DNA of 64,000 nt. It comes from Nocardia niigatensis NBRC 100131 (GTDB lineage: Bacteria; Actinomycetota; Actinomycetes; Mycobacteriales; Mycobacteriaceae). The DNA lies in the NCBI RefSeq assembly GCF_000308655.1, contig NZ_BAGC01000055.1, positions 100,572-164,571 of the forward strand. Direction: 5' to 3'. Positions within the stretch are counted from its first letter, which is position 1; the number at the start of each line of letters is the position of its first letter. Made by a program: the position numbers and the translations under genes. This document shows, in pieces, positions 15,782-23,722 of the stretch. Under the pieces are notes generated by a model. That model was not told where the DNA came from. It made no database searches and saw nothing but the letters and a program-made list of their open reading frames with translations.

Positions 15782-17337
15782 CCGGCCCTCGATTCCTGCT
15801 CGCCGGGTTCGGCCGCCGCGGTGGCGGCCAGCGCCCGCTTCACTCGCATGCGGTGGTCCAGGATCACCGACCGCGCCACGCCGTCCAGCAGATCCCAGAG
15901 CTCGTCGGCCGCGTAGACGGGGAACTCCCGCACGTCCCGTCCGTGCAGCCGCGCCCACAACCTGCGCAGATACGAACGCCAGGGCACCCGCAGATCCGCC
16001 GCGATCGCGCCCAGCGGCCCGTCGGCCGCGTCCACCCGCACCGCCATCCGCCGCGCCTGCAGCACATACGCCTCGCGCTGCCACCGACTGTTGATCAACC
16101 GCGCCGCCGCACCCCCACCGCCGATTCGCGCGGGCTCCTCTGGAATGCCGTCCGGTGCTGTCGACCGCGTCAGACCGGCTGCGGCACTGGTCAATCCGGG
16201 GACGGCGCCGGTGATTCCGGCCGCGGTGGTCGCCAGTCCGGTCGTGCTGCCGAGCAATCCTGCGGAGCCGCCGAGCAGCCCGGCGGTTGCGCCCAGCAGA
16301 CCCGCCGCGGCGAGCGTGTGAGGCGAATTCCGGCGTGGCGTGGCGTCACCGTCCGGGCCGGAGCGGTGGGGCGGCGTGACGCCGAGCGGACGGAGGTCGA
16401 CGGCCAGGGCGGCGCCCGCGGCGGCGGCCAGCCGCAGCGATTCGTCCAGCAGCGCCCAGGGCGCGCAGGCCCGGGCGACCTCGGCGGCAACGAGTTCCGG
16501 GATCGCGGGCAGGTCCGCGCGTTCGCCGGACGCCTGCAGCACGGTGAAGACGCGCTCGAGAATCGTGCGGTCGAACGGCAGGCCCAGGGTGGCGGTGGAG
16601 GCCGAGAAACCGACCTGCGGCGGGAGCGGCAAGGGGTACAGAGTCAGGCCGAATTCCTGTGCAGTACAACCGATTTCGTTGAGCCACAGCCGGATTCCGG
16701 TGTGGGTGCCGACATACGCGTCGATGACGGTGCCGAGATCGCCGTCACCGGCGCCGTCGAGTCTGGTTGCGGCGCAGACCTCCAGGAGTCCGGCAAGCAG
16801 TTCGGCATGGTCGGGCACCTCGGTCAGCGGGCGCCGTACCCAGGCGGTCTGGATCAGTGCGGTCAGCTCGCCCACCCGGGCCGGCTCGGACAGGTACTCC
16901 TTGAGCGCCTGGGTGGTGCGGCCGGCGGCGAGCCCGTGGATCTCGCGCAGCGCGGATTCCGCGGCGGCCCGGTCGCCGACCGGGTCCGGGACGCCCGACG
17001 CAGTGGCCAGTTCGAAACAGCGCTGGAAGTAGAGATCCTGGGCATTGCCCTCGGTGATCCGCAGGCCGCGCCGGGTCTGCTTGAGCAAGGTGAACCAGGC
17101 CGCGGTGGCGCGCAGCACATCGGCGGCGGCGTGAATCCGGGTGGCCAGCAACACCGCTCCGTCGGCCGTGAGCATGGAGCCCGCGCACTGCGGGTGCTGA
17201 ACCGGGCGGATGACCAGCGGATCCAAAATCAGCTTGACGGTCCGGCGCAGGGGTCCGCCGTGTGGTCCGCTCAAGGGTTCGACACCGTCGAGGCGGCGCC
17301 ACACCTCATCCAGCACCATGGCCCGCGGTCTTCGCAT
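15778..17337 (-). CDS. First operon gene: large protein with a GLLG-repeat hydrophobic segment, function unknown
   Basis: The 519-residue product has a helical N-terminal domain (residues 1-300). Residues 343-390 form an Ala/Gly/Leu/Thr-rich run in which GLLG recurs every seven residues (AGLLGATAGLLGGSAGLLG, then degenerate GLTSAAAGLT units). An Arg-rich C-terminal helical domain follows (YLRRLWARLHGRDVREFPVY). A glycine-zipper-like run of this kind could insert into a membrane or pack as a helical bundle, so a pore-forming or membrane-targeted role is possible but unproven. It is the promoter-proximal gene of the CHAT operon. No good ribosome binding site is seen for either start (17337 or 17319). 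Confidence 0.75.
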   Translation of the reverse strand: MRRPRAMVLDEVWRRLDGVEPLSGPHGGPLRRTVKLILDPLVIRPVQHPQCAGSMLTADGAVLLATRIHAAADVLRATAAWFTLLKQTRRGLRITEGNAQDLYFQRCFELATASGVPDPVGDRAAAESALREIHGLAAGRTTQALKEYLSEPARVGELTALIQTAWVRRPLTEVPDHAELLAGLLEVCAATRLDGAGDGDLGTVIDAYVGTHTGIRLWLNEIGCTAQEFGLTLYPLPLPPQVGFSASTATLGLPFDRTILERVFTVLQASGERADLPAIPELVAAEVARACAPWALLDESLRLAAAAGAALAVDLRPLGVTPPHRSGPDGDATPRRNSPHTLAAAGLLGATAGLLGGSAGLLGSTTGLATTAAGITGAVPGLTSAAAGLTRSTAPDGIPEEPARIGGGGAAARLINSRWQREAYVLQARRMAVRVDAADGPLGAIAADLRVPWRSYLRRLWARLHGRDVREFPVYAADELWDLLDGVARSVILDHRMRVKRALAATAAAEPGEQESRAG

Positions 17338-17467
17338 TCGCCCAGGTTAGCCCAGCTTCCCCGCCGCTCGCGCGCCGGAAGTTGGGATCGGTAGGCGCAG
17401 TGCCGATTCCTACTGTTCTGTCATCGGTTCCACCACGGAGCCAGCATCGAGAGAACGAGGAATCATT

Positions 17468-18019
17468 ATGAACACCAAGCCCGTCCGCCTGACCACCGCC
17501 GTCCTCGCCGCCACCGCCGCGGCGGCCCTGCTGGTCACCGGCTGCTCCAGCAACTCGAGCAGCTCCAAGCCCAGCTCGACCACCGCCGCTGCCACCTCCG
17601 CGGCCCCGGGCTCGGCGGCCCCCGCCGGCGGCGCGTCCTCGGCCTCGGTCGGCGGCAAGGCGATCACGGCCAAGTTCGATACCAACTGCGTGAAGCAGGG
17701 CGGCAATCTGGCACTGGCGCTGACCGACAACGGCAATTCCACCTACGGCACGCTCGCCGCGAGCGCCACCATCACCGGCGACACCACCGTGCAGGCGGTC
17801 GGCATCACCGGCACCAAGGGCGGCGACAACGGCCAGCCGTACGCGCTCGGCTTCGGCAACGGCATGCCGGGCGGCAATGCCAAGGTCACCAAGAGCGGCA
17901 CCACCTTCACCGTCACGGGCGAGGGCGTCGGGACCCCCGATCTGTCCAACCCGCTGGCGGGTCCGAAGACCGAGAAGTTCGAGATCGTCTTCGCCTGCAG
18001 CACCATCGTCGGCGGCTGA
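17468..18019 (+). CDS. LpqH-like (19 kDa antigen family) lipoprotein
   Basis: The 183-residue precursor has a signal peptide ending in the lipobox LVTGC, so Cys26 or so should be lipidated and anchor the protein outside the membrane. A low-complexity Ser/Ala linker follows. The mature domain shows the LpqH pattern: a first Cys in FDTNCVKQGGNLAL, a glycine-rich middle, TFTVTGEGVGTPDLSNPLAG, and a closing FEIVFACS with the partner Cys. In mycobacteria the family is surface-exposed and immunodominant. GAGGAATC precedes the ATG. It is transcribed away from the CHAT operon. Confidence 0.85.
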   Translation: MNTKPVRLTTAVLAATAAAALLVTGCSSNSSSSKPSSTTAAATSAAPGSAAPAGGASSASVGGKAITAKFDTNCVKQGGNLALALTDNGNSTYGTLAASATITGDTTVQAVGITGTKGGDNGQPYALGFGNGMPGGNAKVTKSGTTFTVTGEGVGTPDLSNPLAGPKTEKFEIVFACSTIVGG

Positions 18020-18035
18020 GCCGGCTCCGTCCACC

Positions 18036-18053
18036 GGCCCCGACGGCGGGGCC
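18036..18053 (+). terminator. Short hairpin after the lipoprotein gene
   Basis: GGCCCC and GGGGCC form a 6-base GC stem around a GACGGC loop, 16 bases after the lipoprotein stop. There is no T-run, so it could be a weak terminator or attenuator rather than a full stop. Confidence 0.35.
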
Positions 18054-18121
18054 CTGTACTCCCCGCTCGTGCCATCGGGCATGAGCGGGCTCTTCCCCCA
18101 TATCTTCGATACGGAAAGCTC

Positions 18122-18910
18122 ATGAAGAATCAAATTCGCTACGCAGCACTCGCTTTCGGCGTCCTGGCCATCGGCTACTACCTGTGGCACGGCCTCACCT
18201 CCGACAGCGTGTTCGGCTGGGTCGGCCCGCAGATGGCGCTGCCGATCATCGCCCTGACCGTCGTCCCGATCGCCTTCGCCTTCACCGGCGACGGCATCAT
18301 CTCCGCCTTCACCGGCAACAACAGCTCCCAGTTCCGTGATGGCCTGGTGGGTCTGGGCACCGTCGAGGGTGTCCGGCAGACCGGCGTCTACCTCAACGAG
18401 CAGCCGCAGGTGCGCATCGACTTCCGAGTCGAGGGCGCCGACGGCAAGGTGTTCGCCTCGCACGCCAAGATGATCGTGCCGTTGACCCAGCTGGCGCTGC
18501 TGCGGCCCGGCGTGGTGCTGCCGGTCCGCTACCTGCCCGGCAATCTGGACAAGGTCGAGGTGGACTTGTCCGGTGACACCTCGGCGGCGCAGGAGGCCAT
18601 GAACGCGGCCATGATTCGCAAGGGTTTCACCACCCCCGCCAAGATCGACATCGCCCGCCGCGGCATCGCGGCCCAGGCCGTGGTCCGGTCGCTGTCGGTG
18701 CCCGGCGAGATCCGCGACGGCCACTCGCGCCTGGATCTGGTGCTGGTGGTGACCCGCCCGGACGGCAGCACCTACGAGGCGCGAACCGAGAAGTTCCTGC
18801 CCCCGGCGGCGGTCTCGATGGTCCAGGTCGGCCGCGTGGTGGGCGTCCACTACCTGCCCGAGAACGAGCAGGAGGTGGTGCTGTCGCTGCCCGTCAACAC
18901 CGCCAACTGA
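18122..18910 (+). CDS. Membrane protein with two N-terminal helices and beta-rich cytoplasmic/periplasmic domains
   Basis: The 262-residue protein has transmembrane segments at about residues 7-25 and 35-57 (ALPIIALTVVPIAFAFTG). Two similar beta-rich halves follow: VRQTGVYLNEQPQVRIDF with VLPVRYLPGNLDKVEVDL, then RSLSVPGEIRDGHSRLDLVL with VVGVHYLPENEQEVVLSL. The repeated VRYLP/VHYLP signature suggests a duplicated small domain. The nearest familiar type is the DUF3592-like membrane proteins, but this is tentative. Function is unknown. It follows the LpqH-like gene with a weak hairpin between and is followed by a strong terminator. Confidence 0.75.
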   Translation: MKNQIRYAALAFGVLAIGYYLWHGLTSDSVFGWVGPQMALPIIALTVVPIAFAFTGDGIISAFTGNNSSQFRDGLVGLGTVEGVRQTGVYLNEQPQVRIDFRVEGADGKVFASHAKMIVPLTQLALLRPGVVLPVRYLPGNLDKVEVDLSGDTSAAQEAMNAAMIRKGFTTPAKIDIARRGIAAQAVVRSLSVPGEIRDGHSRLDLVLVVTRPDGSTYEARTEKFLPPAAVSMVQVGRVVGVHYLPENEQEVVLSLPVNTAN

Positions 18911-18930
18911 CCGTGATATCCGAAAAGCAC

Positions 18931-18961
18931 AGAGCCGCAAGTCCACTCGGACCGCGGCTCT
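18931..18961. terminator. Bidirectional terminator between convergent genes
   Basis: AGAGCCGC and GCGGCTCT form a perfect 8-base stem 20 bases after the membrane-protein stop. An inner GTCC/GGAC pair extends the pairing. It lies between convergent genes and could serve both. Confidence 0.7.
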
Positions 18962-18996
18962 TCGTCATACCCGGGCCTGATCGTCGCCGATTCCGG

Positions 18997-19563
18997 TCAG
19001 GGACGTTCGTAGAAACCGTCGATCCGGCCCCGCCCGTGTGCCCGGGCCGCGGCCAGCACCGCCTGCGGCTTGGCCGATTCGGGAGCGCCGCCGCCGGGCA
19101 GGGTGACGGGTTCGGTCAGCGCGAAGAGCTGGAAGACGTATCGGTGCGGCCCGTGTCCCGGGACCGGACCCGGTCCCAGGTATCCGCGGCCCCAGCTCGA
19201 GCGCAGTACCCCGACACCCTCGATCGCGGCGCCGGAAGCCAATGCGCCGCTGGGTAGTTCGCTGATCGCCGGATCGAGCAACGCTAGCGCGTGTACGAAC
19301 GGACCGCCGAACGGCGCGTCCTGATCCTCCACCACCAGCAGCAGCTGCGCGGTGTCCGCGGGCACTCCCGACCAGGCCAGCGCGGGCGACAGGTCCTGTC
19401 CCCCGACCCGTTTCATGGCGTGCCGGATATCCAGGAACGTTTCGTGCTCGAAATCAGCGCTGGTCACCTCGAAGACCTTGCCGTCCGCCAGATTGGGCCG
19501 TGACCAGGCCAGATCCTCGGGCGCGGCACGCCGGTTGCGCAGCAGTCTGCCGATGATCGCCAT
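18997..19563 (-). CDS. PEBP-family (YbhB/YbcL, Raf-kinase-inhibitor-like) protein
   Basis: The 188-residue protein has the phosphatidylethanolamine-binding-protein signatures: LSPALAWSGVPADTAQLLLV, the ligand-site motif DQDAPFGGPFVHAL, and GPGPVPGHGPHRYVFQLFAL. The last is the bacterial GP-HRY-F pattern. No signal peptide is present. Bacterial PEBP proteins are small, widely conserved and poorly understood. The start is set by GGAGAAGGA directly upstream of the ATG. It lies 27 bases downstream of the esterase gene on the same strand and is likely cotranscribed with it. Confidence 0.9.
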   Translation of the reverse strand: MAIIGRLLRNRRAAPEDLAWSRPNLADGKVFEVTSADFEHETFLDIRHAMKRVGGQDLSPALAWSGVPADTAQLLLVVEDQDAPFGGPFVHALALLDPAISELPSGALASGAAIEGVGVLRSSWGRGYLGPGPVPGHGPHRYVFQLFALTEPVTLPGGGAPESAKPQAVLAAARAHGRGRIDGFYERP

Positions 19564-19590
19564 TCCTTCTCCTTCGGAGAGTTGAACTTG

Positions 19591-20460
19591 TCAGAGCTTG
19601 CGGGCGTCCGCCGGCAGCAGCAGCGGCGCGGCGAAGCGCCAGATCTGCTCGGCGGCATCGAATTCCAGCGACACCGCCGAACCCGGGCTACCGGCCCACT
19701 GTTCCGGAACCGGGGTGCCGGGCCAGGTGTGCCCGCCGCCGAAGACCGCCCATTCCGAGACCACGGTGCCGCCCATGCCCTGGCTCACCGTGGTGCGGGC
19801 CGACCGCTCGGTGGAGACGGTTTCACCCGGCCCGGTACAGCCGTCGAGTTCGCGCCAGTACCGCGCGGAGTCCGCCAATCCTCGTGTCCGACCACGCAAT
19901 TCGCCATCCGGGCCGAGGCGGCGGGAGTGACCGCCCGCGATCGGCACCACCGGATCGGCGTCACCGTTGATGAGCATGGCCGACACCGCGTACCCGGGCC
20001 GGATCGTGGTCAGCGCCTCGGGCAGCCCGCCCGCGACGGCCGCGAACACCGCCACTTGATCACTGGCTTCCAGGGCCATCCGGTGGGACATGAACGCGCC
20101 GTTGGAGATACCGGTGACGATCGCACGGTCGCCATGGGTATCGAATTCCTCTGCGCACCAGTCGATCACGGCTCGGAGGAAGGCGACATCATCGACCCCC
20201 TCCGCATCGGCAGTGGTGACGCCACGTCCGTCGGCCCAGCACCCGTCCAGTCCGTCCGGGTAGACGACGCCGATCCCCCACTCGTCGGCGTGCCGGGCGA
20301 AGCTGGTCCAGTCGTACATCAGCCGCTCGGTGGTGGACGGGCCCTGATTTCCGTGCAGTACCAGTACCAGTGGCGCGTCCTTCCGCGCCGGCGGGCGCAC
20401 CCCGAAGGTCCGGCGTGATCCGTCGATACTCAATGCGCCTTCGACCAGGTCAGCGGCCAC
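19591..20460 (-). CDS. LpqC/PHB-depolymerase-like esterase
   Basis: A GTG start with AGGAGG 6 bases upstream gives 289 residues; a longer ATG-initiated frame lacks such a site. The alpha/beta-hydrolase features are VLVLHGNQGP (oxyanion region), the nucleophile in VTGISNGAFMS (GxSxG), the acid in INGDADPVVP, and the histidine in FGGGHTWPG. The order and the GGGHTWPG box are typical of the polyhydroxybutyrate-depolymerase-like/feruloyl-esterase-like family. No clear signal peptide is visible, so an intracellular location is possible. The PEBP gene follows immediately. Confidence 0.85.
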   Translation of the reverse strand: MAADLVEGALSIDGSRRTFGVRPPARKDAPLVLVLHGNQGPSTTERLMYDWTSFARHADEWGIGVVYPDGLDGCWADGRGVTTADAEGVDDVAFLRAVIDWCAEEFDTHGDRAIVTGISNGAFMSHRMALEASDQVAVFAAVAGGLPEALTTIRPGYAVSAMLINGDADPVVPIAGGHSRRLGPDGELRGRTRGLADSARYWRELDGCTGPGETVSTERSARTTVSQGMGGTVVSEWAVFGGGHTWPGTPVPEQWAGSPGSAVSLEFDAAEQIWRFAAPLLLPADARKL

Positions 20461-20539
20461 GGTCGTCCCTCCTAGCGGTGGTTCCCGAAAATCCCACCCC
20501 ACTGTAGGCGGGGACCCCGATATCGACCGCCGACCGAAA

Positions 20540-20990
20540 GCCCTTCGAAGCTGTTACGCCCTATCGGCGGTGTAATCGGCGGCACCGGCAGCGCCTTCAT
20601 CGGCGCGGCCATCGGGTGGTCCCTGCTCACGCCCCCGGCTCCTCCACTGGCGTGCTGGCAGCCCGCGCTTCACCGACGACGCCAAGATCGACATCAACGG
20701 GCAGCGCACTCCGCTGCCCGACAGCTATGCCGTCCAGACCACCCAGATTCGACCTGGGCACCCCGATGCCCGGGGCCATCCCCTTCCGCCACCGGCCTGA
20801 CGCCAGGCAAGGCCCGCGGACTTGGGATTGGTGTTGGCCGCCTGCACGACCGCGCCCGCGAACGGACCGAACTTCAGCACATTGTGCGCCGAGCGCACCG
20901 CGTGATCCGGGGGGATGGGCGGCACGCTCGGCGTCGCGGTCTTCCCCGGCGACACGTGTCCTCCTATCGCGTGCTGCCGGGGTTCGCACA
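20540..20990. other. Gene-free strip with fragments of coding sequence
   Basis: No intact gene is visible here. On the plus strand, PIGGVIGGTGSAFIGAAIG (from about 20549) looks like a glycine-zipper membrane segment. In another frame RFTDDAKIDINGQRTPLP (from about 20668) looks like a folded-protein fragment. On the minus strand, HAVRSAHNVLKFGPFAGAVV (around 20870-20920) is also protein-like. None has a start, a ribosome binding site or a full domain, so the strip looks like the debris of two or three lost genes. Confidence 0.4.
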
Positions 20991-20993
20991 CAC

Positions 20994-21833
20994 CTACCGG
21001 CCGGGCGGGCGCTCGGTGAGGTCGAGGCGGAAGCGGGTGGGTGTGGTGGCGGTGTGGGTGCGGAAGAACTTGGTGAAGTTGGCGGGGTCGTCGAAGCCGA
21101 GGCGGCGGGCGCATTCGGTGGTGGTGACGGGTTCGTGGGCGAGGATGCGTTGGGCTTCGAGGACGACCCGGGCGTTCAGGTACTGCTTGGCGGTGGTGCC
21201 GGTGGCCGCCTGCACGGCCCGGGAGAGAGTGCGCGGCGAGTAGCCGAGTTGGGCCGCGTACCAGGAGACTTCGCGGGTCTCGGAGTGGTACCGCTCGGTC
21301 AAGCGAGCGAACCGGTGAAAGAGATCGGTGGGGTCGGGCAGCGCGGGCAGGCCGGCGGCCAGCCGCAGCGTCACCGCGCTGAGCAGGTGGTGGAGGATGG
21401 CCGTACTCGGCGGATCGGCGGCGTATTCGCCGGTCAGATGCTCGAAGGCGGAGTCGGTCAGGGGATTCGCCGTCACCACCGGGGGTGTGGACGGGGACGG
21501 CAGGTGTCCGAGGGCGGCGGCGGGTACGAGTTCGGAGCGGAACAGGATGAGATCGCCCTTCAGTTCGGCGATGTCGTCCCAGCGGTGGGTCCAGCCCGGG
21601 CGGATCCAGGCGACCGTGTCCGCGGTGAGTTCATGGGCGACGAAATCGATGGTCACGCGCCCGATTCCGGCGGTGCAGCGGGCCAGGACGTGGAACTCGC
21701 CGCGAATCACCTCGGGCACGGCGACCACCGGCATCCGGCGTAGCTGATCGAAGGTCAGCAGTTCGAGACCGGTACTGGAACCGGTCGGCGGCGCGTACTG
21801 CAGCGTCCGGATGGGCTGTCCGTTCTTGACCAT
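20994..21833 (-). CDS. AraC-family transcriptional regulator
   Basis: The 279-residue protein (start at 21833, MVKNGQPIRTLQYAPP) has an N-terminal cupin-like sensing domain with WIRPGWTHRW. A C-terminal AraC double helix-turn-helix follows, with LGYSPRTLSRAVQAATG and then ARRLGFDDPANFTKFFRTHT. The latter is the second-helix signature of the family. An ATG 84 bases upstream adds a polar, Gly/Pro-rich lead and is less likely. Targets are not evident. The neighbouring cyclase gene is convergent with the decayed DoxX gene and is not a clear partner. Confidence 0.85.
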   Translation of the reverse strand: MVKNGQPIRTLQYAPPTGSSTGLELLTFDQLRRMPVVAVPEVIRGEFHVLARCTAGIGRVTIDFVAHELTADTVAWIRPGWTHRWDDIAELKGDLILFRSELVPAAALGHLPSPSTPPVVTANPLTDSAFEHLTGEYAADPPSTAILHHLLSAVTLRLAAGLPALPDPTDLFHRFARLTERYHSETREVSWYAAQLGYSPRTLSRAVQAATGTTAKQYLNARVVLEAQRILAHEPVTTTECARRLGFDDPANFTKFFRTHTATTPTRFRLDLTERPPGR

Positions 21834-21974
21834 GAGCGGTCCCGAATCTACCGGGCCGCCCCAGGTTTCGGGCCCATACGGCCGAGCCTCGCCCCGGCAT
21901 CCGGTTCGGACGACCACAGTGGATCTCCAGAATAAGCAGCCGCTTCTGACGACACCTGTCCCGTCTGGGCCGTT

Positions 21975-22133
21975 TCTCCCCTGGCATTCCTGTTCCCGGC
22001 GAATGTCCGGGCGGCCCGCGCCGATATCGGCATCACGTCAATGCCGTTGCTGCCGACGCCGGTACAGGTGGTCTTCATCGCCGCGCTGGTGCCGGCGGCG
22101 GTGCTGAAAGGTGTTCCCGGCCTGACTATTTGA
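21975..22133 (+). pseudogene. Remnant of a DoxX-like membrane protein
   Basis: The plus-strand frame ending at the TGA at 22131 reads LAFLFPANVRAARADIGIT followed by PVQVVFIAALVPAAVLKG. The FPAN-V-AA motif, then a final helix, is the C-terminus of DoxX-family proteins. The N-terminal three helices are absent and no start codon fits, so only the last third of the gene survives. Its end overlaps the stop of the convergent cyclase gene. Confidence 0.5.
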
Positions 22134-23109
22134 TGGCGATCGGGCTGATCGGTGTGCCGACCGCGCCCGGGATCCGCAGGGCGGGCGCGCACAGCAGGAA
22201 GTCGTGGACGCCGTCCTCGGCGCAGTCGCGGGACAGGGCTTCGAGGTCCCAGATCTCGCCGAGCGGGAGTCCCATGTCGCGCAGGGCTAGCATGTGCAGC
22301 GGCAGCATGACGCCGTCCTCGGGGCGCATGACCTCGACGGCCGGATTGTCCACCGCGACCGCGGCGATGTCGTGCTCGTACAGCCATTCCGCGCATCGCC
22401 AGCTCAGGCCGGGGCTGCCGCTGAACCATTCGGCGGCCCTGCGGGTTTCGAGGAAGCGGGTCCACCAGCCGGTGCGGACGAGCAGGATGTCGCCGGGTCG
22501 CAGCTCGACGTCCTGTGCATCCACGGTCGCCTGCAGATCCTGTGGCGTGACAACGGTCCCGGCTGCGAGCCGATCCAGCTTGCGATGCCGGGCCACGTCG
22601 AGCAGCACGCCGCGGCCCACCACACCACCGCGCTCGGCGACGTGCTCGATGCCGAGCTCGGTGGCGCCGAAGCTGGTCACGGCGCTCGCCGGGTAGCCGT
22701 TGTAGAGCAGGCCGTCGTAGTACACGTGGGAGAGCGCGTCCCACTGCGTGGCGGTCTGCAGCGGCATCATGATGTAGTCGTCGTTGAAGCGCATCGGGCC
22801 CGCGGCGTACATGCCCGTCACCTGCGCCTCGGTCTTGCCGCCCCACCCGGACAGGGCGGCGGCGGCGTTCGCGTCGCCACCGTCCACCGCCATGAGGTGG
22901 ATGGGATTGCGCCGGAAGCCGCTGGACCCCTGCGGGCCGTAGGCGTCGAACGGGATGCCCAGCTGGATGGTGCGGCCCGTGCGCGCCCGGGTGGCGGCGT
23001 AGGCGATGCGGTCCGGGGTGAGCAGGTTCAGGGTGCCGAGCTGGTCGTCGTCGCCCCAGCGACCCCAGTTGCGCACGCGCTCAGCCACTTCGCGCCATCC
23101 TTCGGTCAC
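22126..23109 (-). CDS. Cyclase-family (kynurenine-formamidase-like) metal hydrolase
   Basis: The protein is 327 residues from the GTG at 23109, which has GGAGG 5 bases upstream; two GTG codons just upstream are alternatives. It matches the bacterial cyclase superfamily: WGDDDQLGTLNLLTPDRI near the N-terminus, the metal-site region MPLQTATQWDALSHVYYDG, and GDILLVRTGWW. The first residue of the usual H-G-T-x-x-D-x-x-x-H metal motif reads Gln here. Relatives hydrolyse N-formylkynurenine or isatin-type amides. The substrate here cannot be told. It is divergent from the small immunity-like gene at 23197. Confidence 0.85.
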   Translation of the reverse strand: MTEGWREVAERVRNWGRWGDDDQLGTLNLLTPDRIAYAATRARTGRTIQLGIPFDAYGPQGSSGFRRNPIHLMAVDGGDANAAAALSGWGGKTEAQVTGMYAAGPMRFNDDYIMMPLQTATQWDALSHVYYDGLLYNGYPASAVTSFGATELGIEHVAERGGVVGRGVLLDVARHRKLDRLAAGTVVTPQDLQATVDAQDVELRPGDILLVRTGWWTRFLETRRAAEWFSGSPGLSWRCAEWLYEHDIAAVAVDNPAVEVMRPEDGVMLPLHMLALRDMGLPLGEIWDLEALSRDCAEDGVHDFLLCAPALRIPGAVGTPISPIAIK

Positions 23110-23196
23110 GGGCACCTCCACTGCGACGGGTTCCTCGATCTTCGCGTTGTGCGGTCGGACCTGTCGAGGCCGGGTCCCGATCGCCGGTCTGGTTGG

Positions 23197-23640
23197 ATGG
23201 GCGCAGTGACCAGCGTTCCCTTCCGATTGATCGGCGACCAGCGTATGGACCGGGTGATGCCGGCCTGGGCCGAGCACTATCCGCAGTTCGACACGGTGGT
23301 CGGCTATTCGGATCTGGGCTACGCGTTCCTGATGAGCAGCCGGACCGGCGAGTACGGGATCCTCGATCCCTACAGCCCCGGTGTGAAGCCCTACGGCGTC
23401 TTCACCGAGATCACCGAGTTCGTGAGCAGGGTCCTCTTCGACCCGAACGTCATCACCTATGTCCTTCAGCCCGGCCACGTCGCCGAGATCCGCCGCCGCC
23501 TGGGTCCCCTGGCCGACGACGAGGTCTACATCGCCACCCCGTACCCGTTCCTGGGCGGCCCGGAGACACCGGACTCGTACCAGAAGGGCGGCGTCTGGGT
23601 CTTCTTCGATCTGGTGGCCCAGGCCCAAGAATTCGATTGA
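23197..23640 (+). CDS. Tdi1/DUF1851-like (immunity-type) protein
   Basis: The 147-residue protein (ATG at 23197; a GTG at 23206 is equally possible) contains VVGYSDLGYAFLMSSRTGEY, an ITEFVSRVLFDP segment and GGVWVFFDLVAQ. The pattern of a short strand-loop-strand lead, an F-L-x-x-TGE turn and a helical C-terminal half resembles DUF1851/Tdi1-like immunity proteins of the GAD-like group. No toxin gene lies beside it. It is divergent from the cyclase gene. The family call is moderate and the function is unproven. Confidence 0.5.
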   Translation: MGAVTSVPFRLIGDQRMDRVMPAWAEHYPQFDTVVGYSDLGYAFLMSSRTGEYGILDPYSPGVKPYGVFTEITEFVSRVLFDPNVITYVLQPGHVAEIRRRLGPLADDEVYIATPYPFLGGPETPDSYQKGGVWVFFDLVAQAQEFD

Positions 23641-23722
23641 CGCCCAACGGGCTCGGGTGCCCGTCCGGAGGCGCGCGGGACGGTATGGTCGGGGCGTTGC
23701 CCGCCGAAAGGGAGTGATGGCC

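Noticed and set aside
23647..23664. Hairpin ACGGGC/GCCCGT after the immunity-like gene
   Set aside because: The stem is only six bases and there is no T-run; such pairings are common at this GC content.
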